This document shows, in pieces, positions 35,001 to 48,710 of a stretch of DNA of 64,000 bases; within the stretch, counting starts at the first letter, position 1, and each line of letters begins with the position of its first letter. The translations under genes were made by a program, and so were the position numbers. Below the pieces are notes generated by a model that was given only the letters and a program-made list of their open reading frames with translations, was not told the origin of the DNA and searched no databases. Source of the DNA: Anticarsia gemmatalis. Taxonomy: Eukaryota > Arthropoda > Insecta > Lepidoptera > Erebidae. The DNA lies in NCBI RefSeq assembly GCF_050436995.1, contig NC_134751.1, forward strand, positions 8,060,001-8,124,000. Direction: 5' to 3'.

Positions 35001-38000
35001 CTATTCATAAAGTGGCGAGTTGTGCGCAAACAAAATTGTTACGTCGCCTAACACCGCACGGTCGTCGCCTCCCGCCCTCGGAGCCGGCCGACTGTTGCTG
35101 CAAATCAAAAGGGCACAACACCAAACTTATTTTCCGGTTCCACGATCTCATATTTACATAACAGATTTCGACGCCCCGCTAAAATGAAGCGCGGCTTTTT
35201 AAGTACAAATTTTGCAAAATGTACCAATCCGTGTCTGTCTTTATACTCTACGTATTTTGGATTTTTGTGAATGTCGCAGCTGATTTTAATAATCCACATT
35301 AAACGGTCTGATTACGCAGTTGCCGTCGGCGCTGAATTACAGACTCCTTTGATGTTGACAATAGAAATAACTTAGAGTTTTAATATCGACTGCGTTTGTC
35401 TTTGTTAGGCTTTGAAATATTGATCTTTATGGTAGTAAAGGTAGTAAAGTTTCTGAAACTCTTATGGTGAGTACTCCATAAGATGAGGAATGTGACATGA
35501 ACAACTAAGAGCATGTCGTTATGAATGATGATTATGATGAAGTCAATACATGCTGTGTGACTCTCACACACGCTCTGTCTGCTAATTTGATAAAGCTTAG
35601 TCGTTTTCTCATTTGCAGTTGCGTCGAGTCAGCGTCAAAGAGCCTAGAGTACCTGATGCACCTCGTTATGCAAATTGCTGTGTGATTTGTCAGAGTTACT
35701 TAGGTGCCAGTTGCTCTACACAAATTTTCAAGAGGCACAGCTAAGCAGAAATTTCAGGCAAGTCGGCGTATACTGCTCATTACCCCACCCATCTCCGGTA
35801 ATTAACTTGACACATAACATTCAACTAGTCTTCCGCTACGTAGAATTCATTGCGCCTTTTGCCTCATAGAACACGTAGAGATGTGCTCACGTCCCTTTTT
35901 ATTACGTGTCATTAATTGTGCAAATGTTTTACGTATCTTTTTTTAATAAAGTGCTGTATCAACATATAGATGACTTAGTATTAGAAACAACTTATGTGTA
36001 TTTACCAATGTTATATCCGAAAGCAAAGTGTTACAACTAATATAAAGATATTGGAAGCGAAATATATTAATAGTTTTGTATTAATAGGGAAACCAAGCAA
36101 ACTATAATATATTTCGACAATCTACTTTCGAAATGAACTCGTAAATTGTATGCGGAAAAACAACTTTTCGGTATTTGTTTTGCTTAGTGAAAAGTAACTT
36201 TCTCTTTTTTCGTAGCATATAAATTCACTTATTTAAGTTGTGTTGAATATTATGAAATGTAACTGGTCTCCAAAGTATAGTTTTGGTGCATAAATTGTAT
36301 TTGATCCTTCTATTTGATCGGCTTATTTATATCAGCATGCGATACGCATTCCGTATGCCTCAACTATTTGGAAGTAGGTACAAATTATCATAACTATTAT
36401 ACAAGCTAGAATAATAGGAATTATTTAGAGATTGAAATATAAAGTTGACCGCATACCGTTTTTGGCTCGAGTCTGTCTCGAGCTGGCACTATAATTTCTA
36501 ATTTTAGGCCCAGTTTCAGCAGACATAGAACTTAAAGTGTTATCAACACTAACTACTTTGGACTGCCTTAGAATTAATTAAAGCGGTACTGCTAAAATTA
36601 GTTATAAACTCTGTATTGTATAACATACTTGCCGTGTGGCTTTTGGCTAACCATTTAACTTTCCCATGTGATAGAGTGGAATGGATGAATTAGGCTGGAA
36701 GTGTCGTTTTCTCGGTAACTTTACTAAACTTCATATTTATGTCATCGTATCGCTAATAAAATTTGGTTTCCTCAATTTTTAATGAATTACTAATAATCTG
36801 ATAATTAACTGGATATGACCTATATTCCCATATACCACCCTAAAACCAATTACTGATATTTTATGCAAAACAAGCCGGGGGGTCAGCCATTTTAATCCAA
36901 AAAAACTCAGTTCTTAGAATGCGGCACCTTTGTGTTTGCGATAAGTAAAATTCTTACGAGCATCGCCGTGAGGGGAGATCAAGGTTTTCCACAAGGCTAC
37001 ACAATAATAAATACAATACAGTTGTACCATCACAAGTACATAGTATTGCAGTAATGTGTGTATTTTACGCAAGTGTAAAATGTATACTGGTACTTTCAGA
37101 TACATCAAGGCCTTTATGAATGCCAGAAGAACAGAAAAACAGAAGCATATACATATTCATAAAAATATTTAATTCAATATGCTTAATTAAATGTTCACTA
37201 TAATATACCTACGCGTTTAAAGTATATAATACCTACTATAGTACAATTTCGTCATCAAATAATGGGTAAGCTGATATTTTCCGTGTGAGAGAGGAAGAAA
37301 ACGCCAGTCGAAACTGAAAAATTTACATTAATTTATTATTTTCTCTTAAACCATAATGTTTATATATTCGAAACACGAATTTAATATTTAACAACGAGTA
37401 AAGAAAAGATTTATATGTTACGGAATCACAGGCGCTACGTAATTGTAGCAGAGAATTTAATTTCAAAATGTTAAATGCTATACTACTATGTAACATTTTC
37501 ATTAAATATAACTCGCTTTAATTTAAAGACTCTGCCCCGATATTTTATAATATTTGATATTATTGTGAAAGAGAATGATTTGTTAATTATTAACTTACAT
37601 TTCAAAGCAATACCAGATATCGACTTCTTACCGATAAAAAGAAAAGCAAGCCTTCCTTCACACTTATTTCAAAGCATATTTTTATCACCTGCAAATAGCA
37701 ATTAACAAAATATTGGAAAAGTGATTACAATATGGGTTTTATTTTCAAAAGTAAAAGAGAAATTGTTCAAAGTGGGTAATGAATGCAGTAAATCATTAAC
37801 TCGTTCAAAATTCAGCTCGCAATTAAAATGAACACCGTATACCGTTTTTGTATTAAATATGACACGTCGTATTAAAGTATTGCTATTCATCGCATCCCAC
37901 GTACTAGTATCAAATTCATCAAAATCCCCTGAAATACATCACGGACTTTTCAATCCGCTGTAAAATATTAATCTGCAATATCATAATCACCCAAAATTGT

Positions 38001-40510
38001 TGTCGAATCCGATAGTATTTAAAACGTTGTAATAAGATTATGTCTGCTATCCGACACAAATGAAAAACGTTCTGCTATAGCCAAAGTAAAGGTAAGTCAA
38101 TTCTTTAGCGTTCGCGCTCAGCTTATTAGTTGAACAAACGTCTTTAAAGTTATAAATTGTATTGCCGCGTAAGTAAAATAAAACCATGATTTCTTTCCGA
38201 AGTAATATTTTCTGAAAAACCTTTTCCTGATAACTTTTTATAAAAAGATCATGAAATATTATTATATTTTATTACGTAGTTCGTAAGGTGGTTGTCCGTT
38301 ATACTTTGTCCTATCTATCTAATTAGATGTTTAAAAAGGTATGCGTTTTATTATACCTTAAGGATTTTATTTATAGTTAAAATAAAGACTTTATTATTTA
38401 CGACAATCGTGTAGTCTTCTATGACACTTCGTTTTATAAGAACAACATTTATATAAACCCACGCATACCCACAGAGGTACGAAGCGCCTAAGACTGAGGC
38501 ATTCTTTGTTAAAAAACCAGATTGAACGTTGGTTGAATATTCGTAATCTGAATATTTCTAACAATGACCAAATCAACCTAACTAGTGTTTGTATCCCGGC
38601 GCTGGATAGAACCAAAGTTAGTCTAACTAACAGATGAGATACTAACTTTGTCTTTCCTACTAGGTTTGTTGAAGGGCAACTTGAACTCAATAGACATAAG
38701 AGGAGAATGTAACTATTTCGAACACGATGTAAGTAAATATTGAGTCAAAAATTATATCTGACGTTAAAGTAAGTTTAAAACACTTCTCTCTCGCTTTAAA
38801 CGGCTAGTGTAACCAAAAACATGGCATACCGCTAAAATTATTTTACAATAGGAATAATTTTCAGGTGTGGGAACACGCACGAAAATTGATAGCTTTTCTT
38901 TCTTTTCATATAGTAAAAGAAGTGAGTGAGTGGCGCATCGGGCGCGATAACGAGGTTTCCGCACAAATAGCAGCACGTGTGTAGTGGCTAATGGAGCGGC
39001 GGCGTGCCGCGCCTGTCGTCCGCAGCCCGCGCGACGCGCCGCCGACCGCCGACCGACCGCCGCCCGACACCGACCCGACGCCGATTGACACCCGACCCGC
39101 GCAGTCGCGCGGCTATTCCAACCGCACGTCACGCCAAACATCACGCGCAATATACGTGAATTAAAACATGGCTATCATAAAATTTTAGAATCGGATAAAT
39201 AAATAAGGATTTGGTGAAAACTACAACGAGTTAAAAATATCCTGTATGTACATTGTACGAATAAACAAGTGCATAATATGTAGGGTTTAAATTTTGCATG
39301 TGGGAATCTGGTAATAATATCTGTTAGGTTTTTGACATTCATTTTTGTCTTTCCTGTTTAAATCAACAAATAAATATTTCAGAGAAAACTTAATATTACA
39401 CAATTTTCAGTGAAGTTATATTAATAAGCAAACAAGTAATTTTGCCTTTTAGCTTACCTATATCTATACTTTTGTAAGTGGGAAGCAAAAAATAAACAGT
39501 GAGGCGGTTGTTATCATCTTTAATACATATTAGGATTAACGGAGTACTTAACTATTACCTGTAGTAAAACATATTGAAAACATCGGTCGGAGAGTCATTA
39601 AAAATACTAGAAAGGTTTGATTCAATATTCAGCATATTTTATCTTAGCCCAAACTCGGGAAAATGGATATATAAAATTCAGAAAAATGTTCCTAATAAAT
39701 GTAAGTGATGGAATAAACTTATCATAAAGTTACTTTTATATTGACATTTACTACAAATTACGAGGTCTGAAAGTGGTCGGTAATGTTTCCTTTTCTCTTC
39801 TGTAATTTTTATTCAGAAAGCTTTGGGAACTTAGGTTTTGTGAACGATTGATGAATAAACCTGTATTATTTATTAGCAAGTTATAATGAAGGTATTGAAG
39901 GATTGATATTTTAATGATACGCTTCGATGATAATATATTGTTAGAATATGCAATATGTACGCTCAGACTAAGTCAAAAGCTGTCAAAACTGTTAAACAAT
40001 ATCCGTTACTGGTAGATATTAAATCAGGCGCTAACAATAACACATTGTGTTTTACTATCAGCTTATGTTAGCGGTCAATTATAAACGTGAACCGTAACAA
40101 TTTGGCAGCGGACGCACTTGCATTGTTGAAATATAACGTACGTGTTTGCGTGTGGTACAGGGTACTATAGCTCGGTGTGGCGTATAGCGTGTAGTGTGCG
40201 GGGAACAGGGCGCGTGCGACCGCAAACATGTCGCGTGTCGTGGTCGTGTCCTGCCCTGTCGACCACTTAGCCCCGACCCCTTTCACGCAAAATATCGTAT
40301 ATCGAAAACTATAACGTTAGAGGATTAACCTTCGATGGGCGAACTTTCAAGTTTAAACTATTCACTGTCCATTTACATGTTAAGTTCCTTAATGTTTCAC
40401 TTGGTTAAGTTTGTTTGCTAACCTTTGCAACTCGGATAAGACTTCAATATTGACCCACATTTGTTTATTATTTAATTTCTGTTCAGTTTTGCGACAAAGG
40501 ACTTAAAATG
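32041..40510. other. long unassigned stretch
   Basis: About 8.5 kb without a coding sequence that I can support. It is AT-rich with short random open frames. A 10-bp inverted repeat GACAGATGTC lies at 33688-33697 and 33724-33733. The one prominent compositional feature is the CpG-rich block near 38930-39130. Confidence 0.4.
38930..39130. other. CpG-rich block with CCGAC-type low-complexity sequence
   Basis: Roughly 200 bp is strongly GC- and CpG-rich. It contains irregular repeats of CCGAC and CCGCC (for example GCCGACCGCCGACCGACCGC). It is open on the minus strand for 128 codons (39150 down to 38764), but the protein is Arg/Ala-rich with no domain, as expected from biased composition. It could be a promoter or 5' exon of a host gene lying outside the window. 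Nothing in the sequence decides that. Confidence 0.35.
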
Positions 40511-40758
40511 TTAATATTATAAATCTGAAGAGTTTGTTTGTTTGTTTGTTTGAACGCGCTAATGTCAGGAAATACTGGTCCGATTTGAAAAAACCTTTTC
40601 GTGTTAGATAGTCCATTTATCGAGGAAAGCTATAGGCTATATATCATTACGCTACGGCCAATAGGAGCAGAGTAGCAATAAAAAATGTTACAAAAACAGG
40701 GAAAATTTTGGCCCATTCTCTCTTATGTGACGCAACCGAAGTTGCGCGGGTCGGTTAG
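40511..40758 (+). mobile_element. non-autonomous Helitron, copy 1 (degenerate ends)
   Basis: It matches the reverse complement of 54509-54767 along most of its length: TTAATATTATAAA, CTGAAGAGTTTGTTTG, GAACGCGCTAATGTCAGG, a block around CTATAGGCTATATATCATTA, and TTATGTGACGCAACCGAAGT. The 5' TC end is lost or mutated. The 3' end reads TTAG where an intact copy has CTAG. The hairpin near the 3' end (CGCAA...TTGCG) is partly preserved. It encodes nothing. Repeats of this type are abundant in Lepidoptera. Confidence 0.8.
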
Positions 40759-42176
40759 TAAATTATAAGGTCGTTGCGTAGTCCGTAAAATTGATAAAAT
40801 TTGGAATGTTGCAGCAAGCGCTAAAGAATCTGTGGCATATTGAAATTCAATTTTAAAATGGTTGATGATTTCGCATGCAAGTAATAAGTAGGTACCCATG
40901 CAAAATGTACACAAATCGAGTGGATCTTAGTAATTGTGCAAGGATTTATGTGAAGGCGACGGTGCGTAGCGCCCGCGGCAGGCGACCGCAGGCGGCGGCG
41001 CGTCGCCACGACCGTCGCCTTTGATTAACGGAGCCATTGGACACTACTCGCCGCCAATAAACATTACTATAACACGTTCGTACTACCGTTTGTACGCTCG
41101 TTTGTATACTCCACAGGCGCTTTGGGACGCAAGTACAGCTACACCGGCACCGGGAGGCGGACGCCCATAAATTCATCCTAATAGCTTGCCCGACGTTTAG
41201 CGCCTGACAATCTAAAACATTCATTAGGCAAATGTTCGTCTGAAATTTAATAATTACTTAATCAAAATATCACTCTTACACGCTTGACTGATCTTCATCC
41301 AACACAAAAGGCATCGAAGATAACATGCTTGTCAGTGGTATATTTATCACGTTTGAACCGAGTGAGTAAAAACGAAAAGCCTCTAATTCAGGTCCAGTTC
41401 CTAGTATGCAAACAATAACGAGCGGCGCGTCGAACAAACAAAAGTTGATTAAAAATTGTTTGTGGAGAGTCGAAAAGTGAAGATACGATAATGAAAATAT
41501 GCGTTCGATTTCATTTCATAGGAAATGCGGGAGGTCTAATTAAATTGGAATCTAGTTGAGAACAAAGTGACTCGTTAATGTGATAGTGTCGTTGATGCTC
41601 GTACCTGACCCAAAACTTTGTCTTCCACCTCAAAGGAAACAGCGACTCGCCGAACCCGCATTATGAGAATTGTTTTACAAGTTTTTTACATTTGCCAAAT
41701 TGCTTCTCTAAACATAAAGCTAATTACTTTGACTTATTTTTGATGTAGTTACATTGTTCGTGTCAGCTTTGTCTAATTTCTGTTGTTAATTAATTCATAA
41801 TTACGGTTCTATTTTGGTTTTTGAAGAAGTCCCGCGTAACCATATTAATTATATCTACTTATATGATATATGTTGTGGGCTATTGACGTGGCAGAATCCT
41901 TGAAAATACATAAATATTCGTCCATTTATATACATTCGATTGTTAAGGTAAGTTTAGATTTTATTAACACACACTTACACTTTAAGATACAGAAGATAAT
42001 CCAAAACAAGGTGATTTTGTACCAAAAGAAAGTTATTACTGAAATGACACAAGTCATGAATACAAAACGAAAACAGAAGTTCTGTCACGGGTGTTGTTTG
42101 TTTATATTCGTATAGCATTATATCACTTGAAGTAAGTGAAGAGAAGAAGTGTGAGGCGCCCATAGCCAGTTGCGCG
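40759..42176. other. unassigned DNA
   Basis: Apart from the GC-rich hairpin at 40953-41021 and its surrounding CpG-rich island, I see no gene or repeat that I can name. Confidence 0.4.
40953..41021. other. GC-rich hairpin
   Basis: AAGGCGACGGT at 40953-40963 and ACCGTCGCCTT at 41011-41021 are perfect 11-bp inverted copies. The enclosed 47 bases are very GC-rich (GCGCCCGCGG, GGCGGCGGCGCGTCGCC) and can add imperfect pairs. The patch stands out against AT-rich flanks and lies inside a CpG-rich island of about 40950-41170. Function is unknown. Confidence 0.5.
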
Positions 42177-42388
42177 AACCGGTCGGTAAACGATCTGTGG
42201 GTTAAGCAAACCTTGGCGCGGTCATTTCATAGATTGGTGATGTTCTCCGTGCTTCGGAAGGCACGTAAAAGGTCGGTCCCGGTTGTTGTCAATTAAGATA
42301 ACAGTCGTTAAGCCACGTCAAAGGCCTTTGGGCGGCTTAAACAACTTTGACACTAGGTTGACTACTTACCATACGATAATAAGTAAAT
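42177..42388 (+). mobile_element. SINE with a 5S-rRNA-like head, copy 2
   Basis: It aligns throughout with 20305-20539: CCGGTCGGTAAACGATCTGT, GTTAAGCAAACCTTGGCGCG, CCGTGCTTCGGAAGGCACG, TTGTTGTCAATTAAGATAAC, then GCCACGTCAAAGGCC and ACAACTTTGACACTAGG. A segment present in copy 1 (GACCGTATAGTGGTATTTGA) is missing here, so the 5S-like head is deleted internally. I do not see a clear target-site duplication. It is probably an older copy than the first. Confidence 0.75.
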
Positions 42389-45300
42389 ATAGAGAATAAA
42401 ATAACAGTCAATTTATCGGCACGTAGGTTGGTATGCCATAGAATAGGACAGCAATCACATTGTTTGGCCTCAGGCAGTATAAATTGGACACATCCACTTA
42501 TTAACATTGCACACAATACGTCCAGTAATTAGTTCACATTAATGTAATGAACCTCGGTTGTCATTCTGGTATTTTTATGAAACACTGATTATAATATTAC
42601 TTTTGTTCTGTATTATGAAAGCTAGTGAGGCCCTGATTGTCGTTTATATGGTCTGTGTCATAATCTTCTTAACTCAAAATACCTTTTTTGTGAGGTGCGG
42701 TATGTCTCCTTATACAGTATTCTTAATGTAGTTGCTAAATTGACACTAATTTACTTACTTTCTTTCAAAAGTGGATGTATAGAGAGCAAAAATATTTCAT
42801 CCTAAAACTGTAAAATTAAAACGACTACATCTACATGGCCTAATTATAATTTGTCATTGTCATCAGCAGGTGGTGGGCGTAAACCACGAGACATTTTCCG
42901 GGATGGCCCCAACAAATGCTTTAGCAAGGTTAAATGTCAAATCATTACACTTGACGGACTGCTGATAACTGCTGGGTTTAGTCGAACAACCTTCGGTAGT
43001 AATCTCTTGAGCTCCACTCGTGACACTTAAGTGGGTCCTTTATACAAAGCTGGGTTTGAACAACTTAATTAACGTATATATGCGATACATGTACAATGAG
43101 CTCCTGCACATAATAATTATTCTGTTTCTATTTATTTCTGGTGAAATAAAAAAAATCCCTTTGCGTAGTTTGAACATTTTAACGTAGATTTTCGTAATTA
43201 TACCGTGAACGGATCATATACGCAATTAATTATTGCTATAATTTTGGGTAAATTACTAGGTACAGATTTAGTTCTTTAATTTTTGTGTTGTCAAGGTTAC
43301 CGCCACTTCGTAGCTTAATCGTTTCTCCTGAAAACAATTTTGGGGTATTAAGACATTAAAATGGATTCCAAAACCATTATACATAACCATAAATATATAA
43401 TATTTAGATAACGCTATCTCACGGCTAAAGCCAAGGATATTTGCAGAATTTTAAATATCAGTAATCCATTATTTAGTTTACTGATTAATCTTATAGAAAA
43501 CCACTAATTGTTAATCAAGCAGAGTATTTTTTTGTATTGAATATGATATGTGTATAATATCACCCAGAGAGCTAACGTCCGCGAAATTTTCAATTTTCTA
43601 TTAGCTAATTGGTTTGCGCAATCGGAACCACGTAATACCATCCAAGCGTGTTCCGATACAAAATACCTACTTACTAATCTACCAGATTACGGGACGTGGG
43701 GCCATTGACCTGCGCTTTTCTATACTAGTAATTGTCATCTAGGCCTAAATACCTCTTCTTATATTGTACCATTAAAAATATTTCAAGTGACGATCATAAT
43801 ATCTATTCGACTCTAACGTAAGTGGTATTTTTATCTGGAATTTAAGATCCCGGGATTGCATTTTTATTTATTTTATTGCAGTAAAAAAATAGGTTCTATA
43901 ATATAATTTATTACTTTGTACATAATTAGTGCTATTTATCTTAAGAAATTCAACAAGCGTGGGTGAAAGATTTTATTCTGCATATGATGTATTTTAGGAA
44001 TGTAACCAATACGATGATTATTTGAGGCCACAACAGGCTCTTAATTGGAAAATGCGTTATCAAAAACAAAGGTAAATACTTAATACAATTGTAATAAATA
44101 GCCAGAAGTAACATGTTTTGTCCTTTGAAGTAAACCCAAGACAAAACAAATAAAATACAATAAGGTATGTGATTGAACACCGGGCGACGGCTACCTCACC
44201 GAGAAAAAGATTTTTACACTTTACGATTCTGTCTTACATGCAATAACTTAAGGTTATTTTAGTTATGTTTTCTATATTATCCTCGTACAGTTGCGTCATT
44301 ATAATTTACCTTTTTACGGATCAACTGATCTAAATTTTACCTACTAATGTCATATAACCTTTTTACAGGATGCGTGTGAAGTATCATTTAAAAAAAAATA
44401 TTGAAGTTGAGTCATAATAATATGCTGGAGGTACTGGCTGATAATAATAAATACAAGTTTTTACTGTTTTAAAAATACTACGTTAGAAGCAACAGCATAC
44501 GAATTGACCATCTCGGATTCCCAACGGTTTGGATTGTTCCACTTTTATTTCTATATGTGTGATCCGATGCAAATTGTATGCGTCGACCGGGGAAAACGAA
44601 ACATTCTGTACCTATTCGAAGTCAGAAATTGCTATTTGCTGCACATGTTGAGGTGCATTAACACCTCATACTGTTAAAAGTTTAATGTAAATAAAACTAT
44701 TAGCCACCTAGACGTTTTCACTTAATCATTTTCGTTTCTATTGAAATAGGCTTAAAATATTGCATTGTCATTATTTATTTAGTGGTAACCTAAAAAAGAG
44801 TGGCCAATATTGATGACTCTATTTATTAACGCTTACCGCGAGACAAAGAAGTTTCTAAAGCGAATTATTCGCATTGTATTTTTTTTTGTACAAGAGCGCG
44901 ATAAGATTGAAACCAGTAGAGTATAAAAGTCTTAGTGAAAACACCTGGAGTCATGTGGGCGCGGGCCCGCACTGTCTCAGCGCTCGGCGGATGCGAGCCC
45001 GCAGGCAACTCTTAATTCTTATTGCCTACAACCTGATCCGTGCTCCTCATTTTTATTGTTTATGTCGCGAACTTTTGCAAGCCTCATAGAAAAGCATTGA
45101 ACTAGTATAGAATCATGATGGTTTTCAGCATGTAACTAGTTTTCTCTGTTGTATATATTGCCAATTAACAGGATAATTTAAATTGTGAATAAGCTACAAA
45201 GCAGTCACTAAAACAATATGAGTGTTAACGAAAGAAAAAAGTTGAATTGAAATTAAGTTAATAGTCAGCAGCAGCAGTCGGAAGCAGAAACCACAGCACT

Positions 45301-48300
45301 GTAAGGATTGGCTATAAAACTAGCGAATGCGTTGTAGAGAACTAGATCAAGTTATGTTTGTTGAGCAAATATTCTACATATCATTTTGAGAAGTTACTTT
45401 AGCGAGTTCTTGGCTTGCACCCTGCTGCGAGTTTGAAATTTAAATGGATGAGACAGAGATGGATAAAATAAAAGTATCGCACTGGACGAAGTCAGTAGAC
45501 TTATCTCCCAGTAGAGTTTAGTTATAGAATTTGCCTCTATAATTTATTTAAATACTTTGTAGCGCTGTATCTGATTAAAAGATTAACGTGTGGTTATCAG
45601 GGATGTGTTATCCGTGTAATTATAACATTTCTATAATATATGTTTTTCGTACGCAAAACTAAAAACTTTACAGGATTACGTAACGTGTCCTATTGTTGCT
45701 GGCAGATAAAAAAGGCCTTGCGAACGATGAGACAGGCTCCATTTCCAGGCTTGAGGAAAACAGTAACAAATAAACGTAAAACACGCGACACATCCTCCAA
45801 TCGTGAATAAAACCAAAGAACCCAATTCATTCTCACAATTTCTCAATCCGGCTGGCACGTCGCTCGCCTATTTCATGGCTCATAACAAAGAATTAAATGT
45901 AGCGTCGGTCGGATCCGGGATCGCTGAGTTAGTGCCCCGTCCGCGGCCGGAAACAGGTGCTGCCGCCCCACCCGCTCTTACAACTCACTAATTTTATATA
46001 AATGTACCTACTACGTGAGTACCTACATACGTCTACATACGTGTCCGCGTAAATGCGGTCGAGTGATTTGTCATGGAAAATGTTAGGCCATCTACAAATG
46101 ATGTCCATTTGCAATCGGTATTAGATGCTTTGCGGACCAATTGTTACGTTTCCAAATTAATAGTCGGCCATCGATTTCGATTTGTTGTACTCGATAATAA
46201 TATTAAATTGTGATTAATATACGGTTATTAGCATTTTTTTAATGGGTCAATAAGAATTTCATTCAAACGTAACGTTAAGTCTCACTGCTCGATAGTTTTG
46301 AAAATGGTAAGTAAACATGATGGTATGAATAAACAAAGGGCTGCAAGACGTTTGCAAGGCAGCATACGTATAGCCACATATAAATTATCACCTGTCACAG
46401 CTCAAGGCATTATTCGCATGTGCTGACGCGACAGGCGCAACGACCTCGTTTGATTTGTGTCCCTCTGTTGACCCCTTTGATGAATATAAGACACACAATA
46501 TGACTCGGCATTGCTCATAAAGTGAAACACGACATTTATTTTTGATTTGATGATTTATTTTAACAATACAACACCTGGAAACATTTTGTTTCTAATAATT
46601 AAAAAAAACGATACGGTTAGTTAAGTTACGAGTATACATATAGTGTTAAAATTAAGTCTAGTTGTTAATAAACTGAAACAGTAACACTAATGTGTTCTTT
46701 ATCTATATTCCAGGTTGCTAAAATCTGTACATATTCGATGGATGTGCATCGATGAACAATATAAATAGTTATCCTATTCTTTTATTTATAGCGTAGTAAG
46801 CGGTTTGTGCCAGTGATATGTAAGTTTCAAATGCAGTAATTCATAAAAGCGGTAAAAATAAGTAACAAATTGTAACGAATGAATTGTTGTTGATTAACAT
46901 CATGAAAACGTTTTCAACTTTTAACACAGTTAATAAATATTCAAATGTAGAATCAATTTCAGAGGATGATTTAACTATTTGTTTATGCAAATTTTTATTT
47001 TACGTACAATAGAAATTGTCTGTAAAATATTTTCCATTTCCATTCCTATGAATTTGACAATATCGACGAAATACCATCGAAGCGCTGCATAAGCAAAACG
47101 GAGCTACGACGAATGTCAACTGCGACGGCGACGGCTGGATTCCCTCAAATTGCAGGACCCTGTCGGAGAGCCCTTACCAAGGAATATAACTAGTAGACTA
47201 TCACATTTGAATATTTAAAGATGCGATTGTGCCGTGACGTTGTCTAAATAAAACCGATTTTATAGTCTTAATGTCAGCACAATAGTTCACTCTAATGAAA
47301 TACTGACTTTAATTCAATATATTGTGAAACCGAAACCTAGACTGAAGAGGTACTAAGGTCTAGTCTTTCAACAAACAGGTTCTTAGTCTAAGCATGAGTA
47401 AGCAGATGAGTTGTTGGAAATTTTATTCCGGATAAAAATATCTTAAGGCTGAAGTGAGCAAGTATGCCCGGCAAATATTTGCATCGTTCGTCTCATTTTC
47501 AACCTTCGAAGTCTATGCTCAGAACACTTTGTGTCCCCTCTTTAGAAATCTTTCCTTTGAAGTCAAAGATATAGCTCAGTACTATAAAACGTGTTAACGA
47601 ATGATTATTAATATTCTATTCTTTATGGTTAACAATTATCAACATGGGAAGTTCGGTACTATAGTCGTTTTGTTCATATAAGTAGGTACTTAGCTCTCTA
47701 AGCTACCTATTTATATGGCATTGCATTATCCATAAAGTCAATGCCATTTTAGTTTTGCGTGGGCTATAAAATTCAAGTAAACACTTATTTGACGTTTACG
47801 ATCCACGCAAACTATTTTTAACCAGAATAGAATTTCACTAAATGGCGATCTATAAATATTTAACAACACGTACATAATTTAGAATTTTGATTCAGCAATG
47901 TGATAATTTATCAAAGTACGTTCCCATCATGTGGCTATAACAAAGATTAGTCGATCAATATACGAAAGCACCGCTTTTCACATACAGAGACATTCCCGTC
48001 CTCATAGAGCTTTGAGCTGTCAGTTACGTTTATATTCCAAAATTTCAAATGTCATGCGAAATATGTACAGAAATAGGACAAACCTGACTATAATCCTTGT
48101 ATTTGCAAACTTCTACAGTGAGATGAACGTTGTAGTAGAAAAATTAAAGGCGTTTTGTAATGTACTAACGTTGTACACAGACCGTTAAGCCCATTCTTTC
48201 GAGGTGGATTCTCGAAGTTCAAAGGTGTAGAGTAGCGTGCACTCATTGTTCGCCTTATCGGCTATTAGGTCTCACTTTGATACGGGTATTTCTTTAGAAA

Positions 48301-48616
48301 CAACATTTAAGCTTTGTAGGGAATTTTCAAGTGGTAGCTATAAATAAAAGTGAACTACAATAATGTTGAGCCTTGGCATAGTTTTAATAATATGATACAA
48401 TGAATAACGACCATTTGTTTCTTCCGCCAAATTCTCTCATACGACGAGCCTAAGGTACCATAGGTACTTATGTTTATAATGTTTAACACATATTCCATTG
48501 ACATATGTATATGTCGAATTACAACCGTGTAGTTTCACATCAGATCTTCGTGTGGACTACACGTTGCATCACTTTCATTCATATTTTGTTATCACACGGG
48601 CTGTAAGTACGCGCAA
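42389..48616. other. long unassigned stretch
   Basis: No supported gene, RNA or transposon in about 6.2 kb. Small inverted repeats occur (TGAGGTG...CACCTCA at 44649-44668; ATGGCATTG...CAATGCCAT near 47714-47746). A GC-rich patch lies near 45905-45985. Confidence 0.4.
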
Positions 48617-48710
48617 TAAACGTCGTCTGCAGGCGCGAAATTCATGTGCCTGTCAATCGAGTACCAAGTGTACTCGATTGACAGGCACATTTTTTCGTCA
48701 CAGACGTTTT
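48617..48710 (+). ncRNA. candidate miRNA-like or foldback hairpin
   Basis: ATGTGCCTGTCAATCGAGTA at 48644-48663 (plus C at 48664) pairs perfectly with 48670-48690 as a 21-bp stem around the 5-base loop CAAGT. Beyond the perfect stem, weaker pairing continues: CGAAA at 48636-48640 with TTTCG, and GTCTG near 48624-48628 with CAGAC. This gives an irregular hairpin of about 90 nt, a size and shape seen in insect pre-miRNAs. I recognise no known miRNA seed. A short palindromic transposon relic is an equal alternative, and the 5-base loop is small for a miRNA precursor. Confidence 0.3.

Noticed and set aside
38764..39150. Arg/Ala-rich minus-strand frame in the CpG block as a protein
   Set aside because: Stop codons are rare in such GC-rich sequence, so an open frame is expected. 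The translation is low-complexity with no domain.
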